Program-made: the position numbers and the translations under genes | The notes under the pieces: model-generated | What the model was told of the DNA's origin: nothing | Databases searched by the model: none | Seen by the model: the letters and a program-made list of their open reading frames with translations, nothing else | Shown: in pieces, positions 41,577 through 50,133 of the stretch | Position numbering within the stretch: the stretch's first letter is position 1 | Layout: every line of letters begins with the position of its first letter | NCBI RefSeq assembly: GCF_017094525.1 | Contig: NZ_CP064788.1 | Coordinates: forward strand, 496,001 to 560,000 | Reading direction: 5' to 3' | Length of the DNA: 64,000 bases | DNA from: Halapricum desulfuricans | GTDB taxonomy: Archaea > Halobacteriota > Halobacteria > Halobacteriales > Haloarculaceae

Positions 41577-42536
41577 TCACGGAACGACCTGATTGTCGAG
41601 GTTGTCCCACGAGCCGGACTCGACCGCATGCTCGACGTTCCCGACGACGATATCGGCCAGTCGATCGTAGTACTCGGGCGTGTACCCGCCGTTGTGCGGC
41701 GTGATCAGGACGTTCTCGAAGTCCCAGAGCGGGTGCTCCGGGGGCAGCGGCTCGGGATCAGTCACGTCCAGCGCGGCCCCGCGGATGTGGTTCCACCGCA
41801 GCGCGTCGACCAGCGCGTCGGTCTCGATCACGCCGCCGCGGGCGACGTTGACGACGACCGCGTCGGGATCGAGCAGGTCGAACGCCGCACCGTCCAGCAG
41901 GTCCTCGGTCGTCTCGGTCAGCGGGCACGCGAGTACGACCCCCTCGGAACCGGCAAGCGCCGTCTCGAGGTCGTCGTAGCCGAACACCGCGTCGGCGGGG
42001 CCGCCCTTCTCCGGCGTGTGACGGACTGCCCGGAGGTCGACGTCGAACGGCCGGAGCCGACGGGCGATCGCCGTTCCGATCGCGCCCAGTCCGACGACAG
42101 TGACGGTACGGCCGGCGAGTTCGCCGGGCTGGAAGTTGCGCCACTCGTGGTTGCGTTGCTGGCGGCGCGCCCGGAAGAGACCGCGAGTCAGCGAAAGCAG
42201 CGACCCGACGGCGTGCTCGGCGACGTTCGATGCGTGGACGCCGCCGGCGTTGGTCACCGTTACGCCCTGCTCGCGCAGTTCCGAGAGCGGGAGGTGGTCG
42301 GTGCCCGCGTACGAGCAGGCGAACAGTTCGAGGGCCCCGGCCTGGTCGAGGTCGTCGGGCGAGATGTAGTTTCCGACGACGACGGTCGCCGAGGGCAACG
42401 CCGCGTCGATTTCGTCGCTCGTCCGGGCGAGCGACACGTCCCCGTCGTAGCGTGCGCGCAGCGACGAGACGAGCGACTCGACCGGGATCCCGTGTGGCTT
42501 CTGCGGGAGGACGAGAATCTCGGGTAACGCTGTCAT
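41577..42536 (-). CDS. D-2-hydroxyacid dehydrogenase
   Basis: This gene encodes 319 residues. It has the NAD-binding Rossmann motif VVGLGAIGTAIARRL and the catalytic Arg (NVARGGVIETDAL), Glu (DPEPLPPEHPLW) and His (ITPHNGGYTPE) of the family. It oxidises or reduces 2-hydroxy/2-oxo acids; glyoxylate/hydroxypyruvate or phosphoglycerate-like substrates are possible. ATG 42536 was preferred to the one at 42548. The third 80-bp palindromic element lies just upstream. Confidence 0.9.
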   Translation of the reverse strand: MTALPEILVLPQKPHGIPVESLVSSLRARYDGDVSLARTSDEIDAALPSATVVVGNYISPDDLDQAGALELFACSYAGTDHLPLSELREQGVTVTNAGGVHASNVAEHAVGSLLSLTRGLFRARRQQRNHEWRNFQPGELAGRTVTVVGLGAIGTAIARRLRPFDVDLRAVRHTPEKGGPADAVFGYDDLETALAGSEGVVLACPLTETTEDLLDGAAFDLLDPDAVVVNVARGGVIETDALVDALRWNHIRGAALDVTDPEPLPPEHPLWDFENVLITPHNGGYTPEYYDRLADIVVGNVEHAVESGSWDNLDNQVVP

Positions 42537-42565
42537 CGTACGGGTCATGGTGTGCCGCGTTTGTC

Positions 42566-42645
42566 ATACTGGTGGCTATACGTTCGTAACGATATCTGGC
42601 ACGACGGCGTGCCAGATCAGTTCGAAATGGTATAGCCACCAGTAT
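42566..42645. repeat. 80-bp palindromic element, copy 3
   Basis: Perfect 15-bp terminal inverted repeats, ATACTGGTGGCTATA (42566-42580) and its complement (42631-42645), flank the perfect hairpin ATCTGGCACG-ACGG-CGTGCCAGAT (42594-42617). The hairpin lies exactly 28 bases from each end. The element occupies the intergenic space between two divergent genes. The sequence CGTTTGTC directly before the left end is repeated before the half-element at 45218. Confidence 0.85.
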
Positions 42646-42712
42646 CAATGCTCCCGTTGGCGGCGTGACCCGAGGTCACGAGATTTAACTATCGACAGGT
42701 CGGGGTACAGGT

Positions 42713-44077
42713 ATGGAACGAGTCGACGTCGCCATCGTCGGCGGCGGTCCGGCGGGGTCGTCAGCCGCGCGGGCCGCGGCCGAGCGTGATGCGGACGTGC
42801 TCGTCGTCGAGAAGGGGGTCCCCCGGGCGGACCGCGAGCGGCTGGGCCCCGACTCGACCGACGCAGCCGGCATGCTCGATTACTGGGTCGACCTCATGGA
42901 CTACGAACCCGAGGAGATCCCCGACGATATCGTGTTGCAGGAGCTCGACGGTGCGGTCTTCGAGGGGCCGTCGGAGTCGGTGACGCTCAGAGAGACGGGG
43001 ATCGACGCCAGCTACGACGAATTCGGGTTCGCCTTCCACCGCGCCCGCTTCGACGACTGGCTCCGCGAGGAAGCCGAGGTCGCCGGCGCGTCCTACGAGG
43101 TCGGTACGAGCGTCAACGACGTCACGTCGACGTTCGAACAGGGCTCGTTCGTGCACACGCTGACGCTGGCGGACGGAGAGCAAGTCGAGGCCGACGCGCT
43201 CGTGCTCGCGGACGGCCCCCAGCGGACGGTCACGATCGACGCGCTCGACCAGTTCATGCCCGACGACCGGTCGGTCGCAGACCTCCTCGGCCCGGATCGC
43301 GCGAACCACATCGCCTATCAGGAACACCGCCGTATCCCCGACGAGCTGTTCGACGAGGACCTACTCAAGTTCTGGTGGGGCATCATCCCCGGTCACACCG
43401 CCTACCCCTGGATCTTCCCGAACGACGACGGCGTCGCTCGCGTCGGACTGACGATGCCGATCGGAACGGACCTCGGAGACGTCCGGAACCGCGGCGACTA
43501 CGCGCTGCTCGAGCCGGGCGACGAGCAGGTGCCGCCGGGCCGGGTCTACCTCCGTCGGCTGCTGGAGTGGCGCTATCCCGAGTACGACCTCGATGACTTC
43601 CCGCTCGTCGAGGACCGGGGCAAACGCGGCGGGACGGAAGCGTATCCAATCTCCTCGACGCGGCCGATCGAGTCACCGACCCAGGCCGACATCGCCGTCG
43701 TCGGCGGCGCGATGGGCGCGACCTCGGCGTTCCACGAGGGCGGCGATCACGTCGCCGTCCGGACCGGCAAACTCGCCGGTCGGCTCGCCGCCACGGACCG
43801 GCTCCGTCGCTACAACCGTGCGTGGAAACGTGCGCTCGGTGACGAAGTCCTGCGCAACGTCACGCTCGCGGAGCTGGCGCGTGACATGGAGCCGTCGGAC
43901 TGGGACGAAACCTTCGCCACCGTCGGTCGGATGCTCTTGATCGAGGGGTCGCGCTATCGACAGGCGCTCGGAGCGGGCCTGAGTGGGCTGTCGGTGGTCG
44001 CCCGCTACAGGTGGCTCCGGCGACAGTTCCGGGACGGCAAGTACGTCCAGCTCCACGAGTCGGAGTACGTGCTCTGA
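42713..44077 (+). CDS. Geranylgeranyl reductase family FAD-dependent oxidoreductase
   Basis: This gene encodes 454 residues. It has the N-terminal FAD dinucleotide fold VAIVGGGPAGSSAARAAAER, then the VVEKGVP and FHRARFDDWLREEAEVAG segments, the GGR-type YPWIFPNDDGVARVGLTMP block, and AVVGGAMGATSAFHEGGD near the FAD closing motif. Members reduce the double bonds of geranylgeranyl chains in archaeal lipids or related isoprenoids. TTTAACTATC about 26 bases upstream supports a leaderless ATG. It is coupled to a 58-residue membrane protein. Confidence 0.88.
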   Translation: MERVDVAIVGGGPAGSSAARAAAERDADVLVVEKGVPRADRERLGPDSTDAAGMLDYWVDLMDYEPEEIPDDIVLQELDGAVFEGPSESVTLRETGIDASYDEFGFAFHRARFDDWLREEAEVAGASYEVGTSVNDVTSTFEQGSFVHTLTLADGEQVEADALVLADGPQRTVTIDALDQFMPDDRSVADLLGPDRANHIAYQEHRRIPDELFDEDLLKFWWGIIPGHTAYPWIFPNDDGVARVGLTMPIGTDLGDVRNRGDYALLEPGDEQVPPGRVYLRRLLEWRYPEYDLDDFPLVEDRGKRGGTEAYPISSTRPIESPTQADIAVVGGAMGATSAFHEGGDHVAVRTGKLAGRLAATDRLRRYNRAWKRALGDEVLRNVTLAELARDMEPSDWDETFATVGRMLLIEGSRYRQALGAGLSGLSVVARYRWLRRQFRDGKYVQLHESEYVL

Positions 44078-44253
44078 TGAGCCTCCTCCAGCGCGGGCTG
44101 CCGGTGATCGGGATCCTGTATCTCGGCTACCTCGCGCTCCAGCCGCCGCCGTTGCGATGGATCGGACTGCTCTGTCTGGCCGTCCTGACGCCGTTCGTGT
44201 TCGGGTGGCTGCTGGGACGACTGGCCGGGATCGGCCCGTGGGCACCGGAGTGA
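44077..44253 (+). CDS. Small two-TM membrane protein coupled to the GGR-type gene
   Basis: This gene encodes 58 residues with two hydrophobic helices (LPVIGILYLGYLAL and IGLLCLAVLTPFVFGWLLG) joined by a PPPLRW loop. The ATG shares a base with the TGA of the preceding gene (TGATG at 44075-44079), so translation is coupled. No family is recognised. It could anchor or assist the lipid-reducing enzyme at the membrane. Confidence 0.65.
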   Translation: MSLLQRGLPVIGILYLGYLALQPPPLRWIGLLCLAVLTPFVFGWLLGRLAGIGPWAPE

Positions 44254-44311
44254 TATCGATGGGAGTCCCTGGTTCGAGTTCCCAGACGGGCCACCAGCGT
44301 TTCCGGAACGG

Positions 44312-45175
44312 CTACTCACTCTGCCCGACAGTGATGACGGGGACTGGCGCGGATCGGGCGGTCTTCTCTGCGACGCTCCCGAGCAGAATGCGATCGGTGC
44401 CGCGCTTGCCCGAGGTCCCCATGACGACGGCGTGAATATCGTTCGCCTCGATCGTCTCGAGGATGACCTCGTCGGGCGTCCCGCGTTCGACGTGTCGGAC
44501 GACGTCCGTGACGCCGCGATCCTCGGCCGCCGAGACGAGGTCGTCGACGGCATCGGTCGCGGCCTGCTGGCGCTCCGCGTCGGCCGATCCGACGTCCAGG
44601 CCGAGCAGGTCGTCCTCCACGACAGACAGCACGTGCACGGTCGCGTCGAGCGCCGCGGCGAGCGAGAGCCCGTGTTCGCCGGCCCGAACCGCCCGGGCGC
44701 TCCCGTCGGTCGGAACGAGGACGTTCTCGTAGGGGAACGTCAGTTGCTCGTCGGGTTGCATCCGCATCGTCAACACTGGCACGTCCGAGAGCCGGACGAC
44801 CTTCTCGGTGACGCTGCCGATGACGTACCGGGAGATGCCCGCTCGGCCGTGTGTCGGCATCGCGATCAGGTCGTGGCCGTATTGCTCGGCGTACTCCGCG
44901 ATCATCGGCGCCGGGTTGCCCTGAATGACGTCAGTCTCGTAGTCCGCTCCGAGCGTGCGCAGGGTCTTGGCCGCGTCCTCGACGATCTCTTCGCCCTTTT
45001 CGACGAGCGTGTCGACGACGTGGGCCTCGACGACCGTGACGCTGTCGCGCGTCGTATCCGCCACGAAGAGGACGTGGATCGTGGCGTCGGCCCAGTGTGC
45101 GATCTCGGCCGTGTGATGGAGGGCCGCCGCCGCTCCGTCGCTGCCGTCGAACGGGAGCAGAATGTCGTCGTACAT
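44312..45175 (-). CDS. Tandem universal stress protein (UspA x2)
   Basis: This gene encodes 287 residues made of two Usp domains of about 145 residues each. Both carry the ATP-binding G-2x-G-9x-G-(S/T) pattern: THGRAGISRYVIGSV in the first and TSGKRGTDRILLGSV in the second. Each domain starts with the family strand (ILLPFDGSD; VLVPTDGSA). Tandem ATP-type Usp proteins are common in haloarchaea. The partner process is unknown. It is a single gene. Confidence 0.92.
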   Translation of the reverse strand: MYDDILLPFDGSDGAAAALHHTAEIAHWADATIHVLFVADTTRDSVTVVEAHVVDTLVEKGEEIVEDAAKTLRTLGADYETDVIQGNPAPMIAEYAEQYGHDLIAMPTHGRAGISRYVIGSVTEKVVRLSDVPVLTMRMQPDEQLTFPYENVLVPTDGSARAVRAGEHGLSLAAALDATVHVLSVVEDDLLGLDVGSADAERQQAATDAVDDLVSAAEDRGVTDVVRHVERGTPDEVILETIEANDIHAVVMGTSGKRGTDRILLGSVAEKTARSAPVPVITVGQSE

Positions 45176-45217
45176 CTCTTGACCGGAAGTACACGTCTCT
45201 CCCCCTAATCGTTTGTC

Positions 45218-45300
45218 ATACTGGTGGCTATCTCCATTTCGCCATCGTCAATTGTCCGTCTGTGCCGTCGCCCTGCTCGTTGTCGAAGTTTAAGTCCGAT
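45218..45300 (-). repeat. Half palindromic element joined to a decayed protein tail
   Basis: ATACTGGTGGCTAT (45218-45231) and the adjoining CCATTTCG match one end of copy 3 (read from its right end), but no second arm or central hairpin follows. On the minus strand the adjoining sequence encodes a short tail, NFDNEQGDGTDGQLTMAKWR, ending in a TAG that lies inside the repeat arm. The tail resembles bases 3320-3365. This looks like the end of a lost gene whose remainder is gone. Confidence 0.5.
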
Positions 45301-45318
45301 CGGGAGGCCACGCGTGGT

Positions 45319-47292
45319 ATGTCCGGACCCAGCGCTGGAACGGCCGCCCGGTCAGTGGCCGCGTCGCTCGGTATCGAGTCGCTGTTTGCGCCGATTCTGC
45401 CCGACCGGGACCCGCCGGCATGCACCTGTACGACGGTAGTCGAGGACGGGACGCTGACGGTTGATGCCTCCGAGTGCAGCGGCGATCTGGCGGCGTCGAC
45501 GGCCTGTCGCCGGACGGTCGTCGAGACGATGATCGATCACGCCGTCACGGAACTGATCGTCCGCGATCGGGGCCTGGAATACGGCTACAGCGAGCGCGCG
45601 ATCGATCTGCTGGCCGCGGCCGCCCGGTTCGTCGACCTTCTGGGAGATCGTCACGACCGACTCGCTGCGACGGCGGTCACCGACCCGCTGTCGGTCGCCG
45701 ATGAACTGCGCGACCGCGTCGATCCGATCGCGAACATCGCGAGCAGAGCCGGGCTGATCGAGGCCGCCGCGGGAATCGACGACTACGAGGCGGTCCTCAC
45801 GCCGACGATCGGGCTGTCGGTCGGCCACTACTTCGTCGATCAGCGCGTCTCCGAGCACGCCTCGCTCCGAGACGTCACGTCGCTGGAGACCGGCAGTGAG
45901 GCCCGGATCTACGACCGGCCCGAAGGGGCGTCGCTGTACGCGCTCGAGCTCGTCGATACGGATCTCGACGCCGACCAGCGCCGGCTCGTGGTCGAGGGCT
46001 ACGAGGCGATCGCGAACGGGCTGGTCGACGGCCGACGGCTGGCCTCGGAAGCGATCAAGTACGTCGCCGACGGGTCGGTCGACCCCCGCGTGACAGCGGT
46101 GCTTGAGAAGCACACGAGCGGGTACGGGGTCCTGGAGGACTTCTTCGCGGACCCGCGCGTGACGGACGTGTACGTCACCTCGCCAGTGACGACGAACCCG
46201 CTTCGAGTCGTTGTCGACGGCGAGTTGCTGTCGACGAACGTCACCCTGACCCGCAGCGGCGGGGGCGCGCTTGCCTCGCGGGTGCGAAAGACCAGCGGCC
46301 GGTCGTTCTCGCGGGCCAACCCGACCGTCGACGCCACGGCGTCGCTGAACAACGGCACCGGGATCCGGATCGCCGGCGTGACCGACCCGGTCGCCGACGG
46401 CGTCGCCTTCGCGTTCCGCGAGCGGGCCGACGACGCGTTCACGCTCCCGGCACTGGTCGCGAACGGTACGCTCACTGCCGGGGCCGCGGCGTTTCTCTCG
46501 GTCGCCGTCGAGCGCAACGCTGCGACGCTGATCGCGGGGACGCGCGGCGCCGGGAAGACGACGCTGCTCGGGACGCTCCTGTACGAGCTCCCGCCCGGAA
46601 CGCGGACGGTCGTTATCGAGGACACGCCCGAACTTCCCGTCGAACAGCTCCAGCGGGTCGACCGCGACGTGCAGGCGCTGCGGACCGGGACCGGCGAGGG
46701 GCCGGAGATCACTGCCGTCGACGCGCTCCGGACCGCCCTCAGGCTCGGTGACGGGGCACTCGTCGTCGGGGAGATCCGCGGCGAGGAGGCGCAGGTCCTC
46801 TATGAGGCGATGCGCGTCGGGGCGAACGCGAACGCGGTCCTCGGGACGATCCACGGCGACGGGGCCGCCGACGTCTACGAGCGGGTGGTGTCGGACCTGA
46901 ACGTCGCGCCGTCGTCGTTCGGTGCGACGGACCTCGTCGTGACCGTGCAGGCATACCAGACCCCGACCGGCCGCAAGCGTCGGCTCTCGCGGATCGAAGA
47001 GGTCGTCGTCGAGGACGGCGAGATCCGGTTCGAACCGCTGTACGAGGTCGACGGCGACAGCGCGACCGCGACGGACCGGATCGACCGCGGCGAGAGCCGG
47101 CTGCTGGGGCAACTCGCAAAGCCGACCGAGGAGTACGCGGACCTGCTCACACGCGTCGACGACCGCGAGCAGTTGATCGCGGGGCTCGCCGCGGACGGGA
47201 CGACGGAGCCGCGTGAGGTCGCCGTCGCCTACGGGAACCGCGGCACGGGCCAGCCGACCAATCGACCGACTGCGTTCGAACTGTCGGGGTGA
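45319..47292 (+). CDS. Type II/IV secretion system ATPase (TadA/VirB11-like)
   Basis: This gene encodes a 657-residue motor for pilus assembly or secretion. After a 250-residue N-terminal region comes the VirB11/TadA core: DPRVTDVYVTSP, Walker A IAGTRGAGKTT, the Asp box VVIEDTPELP, Walker B-like ALVVGEIRGEEAQVLYEAM and the His box TIHGDGAADVYERV. The C-terminus is charged. The N-terminal CTCTTVV cysteines are unusual. It is cotranscribed with the TadC-like membrane protein, whose ATG lies five bases after the stop. Confidence 0.9.
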   Translation: MSGPSAGTAARSVAASLGIESLFAPILPDRDPPACTCTTVVEDGTLTVDASECSGDLAASTACRRTVVETMIDHAVTELIVRDRGLEYGYSERAIDLLAAAARFVDLLGDRHDRLAATAVTDPLSVADELRDRVDPIANIASRAGLIEAAAGIDDYEAVLTPTIGLSVGHYFVDQRVSEHASLRDVTSLETGSEARIYDRPEGASLYALELVDTDLDADQRRLVVEGYEAIANGLVDGRRLASEAIKYVADGSVDPRVTAVLEKHTSGYGVLEDFFADPRVTDVYVTSPVTTNPLRVVVDGELLSTNVTLTRSGGGALASRVRKTSGRSFSRANPTVDATASLNNGTGIRIAGVTDPVADGVAFAFRERADDAFTLPALVANGTLTAGAAAFLSVAVERNAATLIAGTRGAGKTTLLGTLLYELPPGTRTVVIEDTPELPVEQLQRVDRDVQALRTGTGEGPEITAVDALRTALRLGDGALVVGEIRGEEAQVLYEAMRVGANANAVLGTIHGDGAADVYERVVSDLNVAPSSFGATDLVVTVQAYQTPTGRKRRLSRIEEVVVEDGEIRFEPLYEVDGDSATATDRIDRGESRLLGQLAKPTEEYADLLTRVDDREQLIAGLAADGTTEPREVAVAYGNRGTGQPTNRPTAFELSG

Positions 47293-47296
47293 GGGG

Positions 47297-49006
47297 ATGC
47301 TTGCTGTACTCGACACGCTGGCGCTGCTGGCACCGGTCGAGGCGGACCCGTCTGACGAACTCACGCAGGCGGTGGCGTTTATCGAGGCACCGTACGATCC
47401 GGAGACGGTCGTTCGAGCCGGATACGGCGCCGGAATCGTCGGCGTCGCGTTCGGCGTCGGGCTGTCCGTATTCCTCCCTGTCCCGCCGCCCGTCGCAGTG
47501 CTGGTGACACTCGCGCTCGCGCTCGGCTCGGTCCACGCGGTACACGAACTGCCGGGACTGCTCGCGGCGTTCAAGCGCACCAGGGCGCTCGGGGACGCCC
47601 CGAACCTCATCGGGCGTGCAGTCTTGCGGATGGAGATCCGCCCGGCCACCGAGACTGCGGTCGCGTTCGCCGCCGAAACCGGCCAGGGCCCGCTCTCGGA
47701 GAGCCTCCAGTCGAGCATCGACCGGGCGATGGGGACGCCCCGGACGGGGCTGATCGAGTTCGCGGAGCACTGGGCAGATGATTTCCCGGCGCTGCGACGG
47801 TCGGCGCATCTGCTCTCGACGGCGGAGAACGCACCGGACGGCGAGCGCACTCGAACTCTCGACCGGTCGCTGGAAGCGATCCTGCACGGCACGCGCGAGC
47901 AGATGGCCGATTTCACCGACGCGATCCGCGGGCCGACGACGGGGCTGTACGCGTTCGGCGTGATGATCCCGATGGCGATGATCGCGCTGGTTCCCGCCGC
48001 CGCGATGGCCGGCGTGCCGGTGTCGATCTGGGTGTTCGTCGTCCTCTACGATATCGCGCTGCCGGCGGTGCTGATCGGGGCCGGCGTCTGGCTGCTCGTG
48101 CGACGACCGGTGGCGTTTCCGCCACCACGGGTGGACCGCGATCACCCGGACGTCCCCGATCGGCTGTGGCTCCCGCTGGTCGTCGGACTCGTCACCGGGG
48201 CGATCGGGTACGCCGTGCCGTCGCTCGGGGCGTTCGGCGTCGGCTATCTCTCGCCCGTCGCCGCCCTCGGGACGGGGGTCGGCGGGTTCCTGCTGTCGTA
48301 TTTCGATCCGATCACTGACGTTCGCGAGCACGTCCGCGACGTGGAGGAGCACCTCACGGACGCGCTGTACCTCGTCGGACGCCAGGTATCGGAAGGCGAG
48401 GCCGTCGAGGCCGCGATCCGGCAGGCCGGCGACCGCGTCCCGGCCGAGACGGGCGAGGTCTTCGCGCAGGCCGCCGGGATCCAGAAGCGACTCCACCTGA
48501 CCGTTCGCGAGGCGTTCTTCGGGGAATACGGCGCACTCAGGGGGGTTCCGAGCGCTCGCGCACACGGGACGGCGTCACTGCTCTCGATCGCGGCCGATGA
48601 GGGACAGCCGGCCGGTCGCGCGGTCGTCTCGATGGCCGACCACCTCGAGGAACTCCAGGACGTCGAAAGCGAGGCCAAACGCCAGCTGTCGACGGTCACC
48701 GGAACGCTCGATACGACGGCCGCGTACTTCGGCCCGCTCATCGCCGGCACGGTGCTGGCGCTCGCAGACGTCATCAACAGTACCGATTCGGTCGGCGAGT
48801 TCGGAGCCGAACCGCTTTCGACCGAACCGCTCGGACTCGTCGTCGGCGTGTACGTGCTGGTCATGTCGGCCGTGCTGACGACGCTCTCGGTCGGGCTCCG
48901 ACACGGGCTCGACCGTCCGCTAGTCGGCTATCGCGTCGGCCAGTCGCTACTGACGGCGATGCCGCTGTACGTCGGTTCGGTCGTCCTCGTTGGGCAGCTG
49001 ATGTGA
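47297..49006 (+). CDS. Archaeal TadC-like (type II secretion F domain) membrane protein
   Basis: This gene encodes 569 residues with about nine TM helices in two halves, each with a cytoplasmic helical T2SSF-like domain (residues 105-210 and 370-480, the latter with LTDALYLVGRQVSEGEAVEAAI). This doubled organisation is typical of archaeal pilus platform proteins (PilC-like). It anchors the adjacent ATPase and the pilus base in the membrane. Confidence 0.85.
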   Translation: MLAVLDTLALLAPVEADPSDELTQAVAFIEAPYDPETVVRAGYGAGIVGVAFGVGLSVFLPVPPPVAVLVTLALALGSVHAVHELPGLLAAFKRTRALGDAPNLIGRAVLRMEIRPATETAVAFAAETGQGPLSESLQSSIDRAMGTPRTGLIEFAEHWADDFPALRRSAHLLSTAENAPDGERTRTLDRSLEAILHGTREQMADFTDAIRGPTTGLYAFGVMIPMAMIALVPAAAMAGVPVSIWVFVVLYDIALPAVLIGAGVWLLVRRPVAFPPPRVDRDHPDVPDRLWLPLVVGLVTGAIGYAVPSLGAFGVGYLSPVAALGTGVGGFLLSYFDPITDVREHVRDVEEHLTDALYLVGRQVSEGEAVEAAIRQAGDRVPAETGEVFAQAAGIQKRLHLTVREAFFGEYGALRGVPSARAHGTASLLSIAADEGQPAGRAVVSMADHLEELQDVESEAKRQLSTVTGTLDTTAAYFGPLIAGTVLALADVINSTDSVGEFGAEPLSTEPLGLVVGVYVLVMSAVLTTLSVGLRHGLDRPLVGYRVGQSLLTAMPLYVGSVVLVGQLM

Positions 49007-49039
49007 CGATTTAAGTACGATGGCTGGACCAGCGACGGT

Positions 49040-49549
49040 ATGGACCTCGAGGCACCGGCCGACGCGTGGTACGTCTGGGTGGGCGTCGCCATGGTGAGCG
49101 TCGCAGCGATGGGGATCGCGCTCGGACTCCCGTCGGGGCCGCCGCCGGACGCACACGCGGCGGCCAACGCCGTCGATCGTGTCGCCGGGAGCGCACACGA
49201 GGCCACCGGGACCTACGAACACGACGCGCGCTCCTACTGGGTCGACAGGGAACGCATCGCGATGCGAAACGAGCACGGCGTCACGAAGGCGACGCTCGCG
49301 TACGGGTCCGTGGTCCCGGTCCAGGAGGACACGAAACTCGCGGCCGTCTTGCACGGCAAACCGATTACGAGCGCGTACACGTCCCCTCTGAAACCGGCAC
49401 AGGAGCAGCTCCACGAGGACATTGAGGAAGCGATCGCGGCCGTCGATTCGGCTGACCCGGAGTGGCGTAGCGCTGACGGGACGTTGCGCGTGCGTTCCAT
49501 CGAGTACTGGTGGGGAGGTGAGCGCCGTGTCGTCCTGGTCACGATGTGA
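49040..49549 (+). CDS. Pilus-cluster secreted/membrane protein (DUF7283-like)
   Basis: This gene encodes 169 residues. One N-terminal membrane segment (WYVWVGVAMVSVAAMGIALGL) is followed by an extracellular mixed alpha/beta domain ending RVRSIEYWWGGERRVVLVTM. It resembles proteins found after TadA/TadC genes in haloarchaea (DUF7283 type), of unknown role, possibly a minor pilin or assembly factor. Its last 23 bases overlap the next gene. Confidence 0.7.
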   Translation: MDLEAPADAWYVWVGVAMVSVAAMGIALGLPSGPPPDAHAAANAVDRVAGSAHEATGTYEHDARSYWVDRERIAMRNEHGVTKATLAYGSVVPVQEDTKLAAVLHGKPITSAYTSPLKPAQEQLHEDIEEAIAAVDSADPEWRSADGTLRVRSIEYWWGGERRVVLVTM

Positions 49550-49991
49550 TCGCGGACAGACGGAACCGATCGCGGCGCTGTTCGCCGTCGTGCTGGTCGC
49601 GATCGCGATCACGACCTACGGCGGCGTGCTGACGGAACTGTTGCCCGGGCAGTCGGACAGAGCGCCGACGGACGCCACCGCGGAGCGCGTCTGGGACGAA
49701 CTCGGCGGCGACGGCGTCTACGACGCCGGGACGCTCTCCGATCCGTCGGGTGCGATCGATCACTCGGTACTTCCCCGGGGGTTCAGCGTCTCCGTCGACG
49801 TCACGTACCGCACCGGCGACGGCCGGAAGTCAGACGGTAGAGTCGTCTACACACCGGACGGGAACACCGACGCGTACGGATCCGGAGAGCCACCGGAACG
49901 GGCCGACGTGCTCGTCCGTCCGATCCCCGTCCGGATAGCGCCCGGCGTCGTCGAGTCCGGCAGACTGTCCGTCGCCGTCTGGAAACGGTGA
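49527..49991 (+). CDS. Type IV pilin-like protein of the Tad cluster
   Basis: This gene encodes 154 residues. A short positively charged leader, WSRCDRGQTEPIAALFAVVL, contains a class III (prepilin-type) processing context, RGQTEP, followed by a hydrophobic helix (VVLVAIAITTYGGVL) as in archaeal pseudopilins. The rest is a small beta-rich domain. The GTG at 49527 follows GGAGGTGA (49514-49521) at proper spacing inside the upstream gene; GTG 49518 is an alternative. No prepilin peptidase gene lies in the window. Confidence 0.7.
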   Translation: MSSWSRCDRGQTEPIAALFAVVLVAIAITTYGGVLTELLPGQSDRAPTDATAERVWDELGGDGVYDAGTLSDPSGAIDHSVLPRGFSVSVDVTYRTGDGRKSDGRVVYTPDGNTDAYGSGEPPERADVLVRPIPVRIAPGVVESGRLSVAVWKR

Positions 49992-50133
49992 ATCGGGCCG
50001 GACGGCAACAGCCCGGTGATCGTCGTCCACGAGACAACCGATCCCGAGCCACACGGAAGATGTATAATAGAGACAAAATATAGAATTAGATAGAATCGAA
50101 ATTGATTTATCTCTCGTTGGATATTGACGTCAC

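Noticed and set aside
44263-44295. A tRNA T-arm-like sequence (CTGGTTCGAGTTCCCAG followed by ACGGGCCACCA)
   Set aside because: The loop is nine bases rather than seven and no acceptor, D or anticodon arm can be paired upstream.
45352-47916. An 854-codon open frame on the minus strand opposite the TadA/TadC-like genes
   Set aside because: It runs antisense across two well-supported plus-strand genes and its translation shows arginine-rich low complexity with no family motif. Long antisense frames are expected at this GC content.
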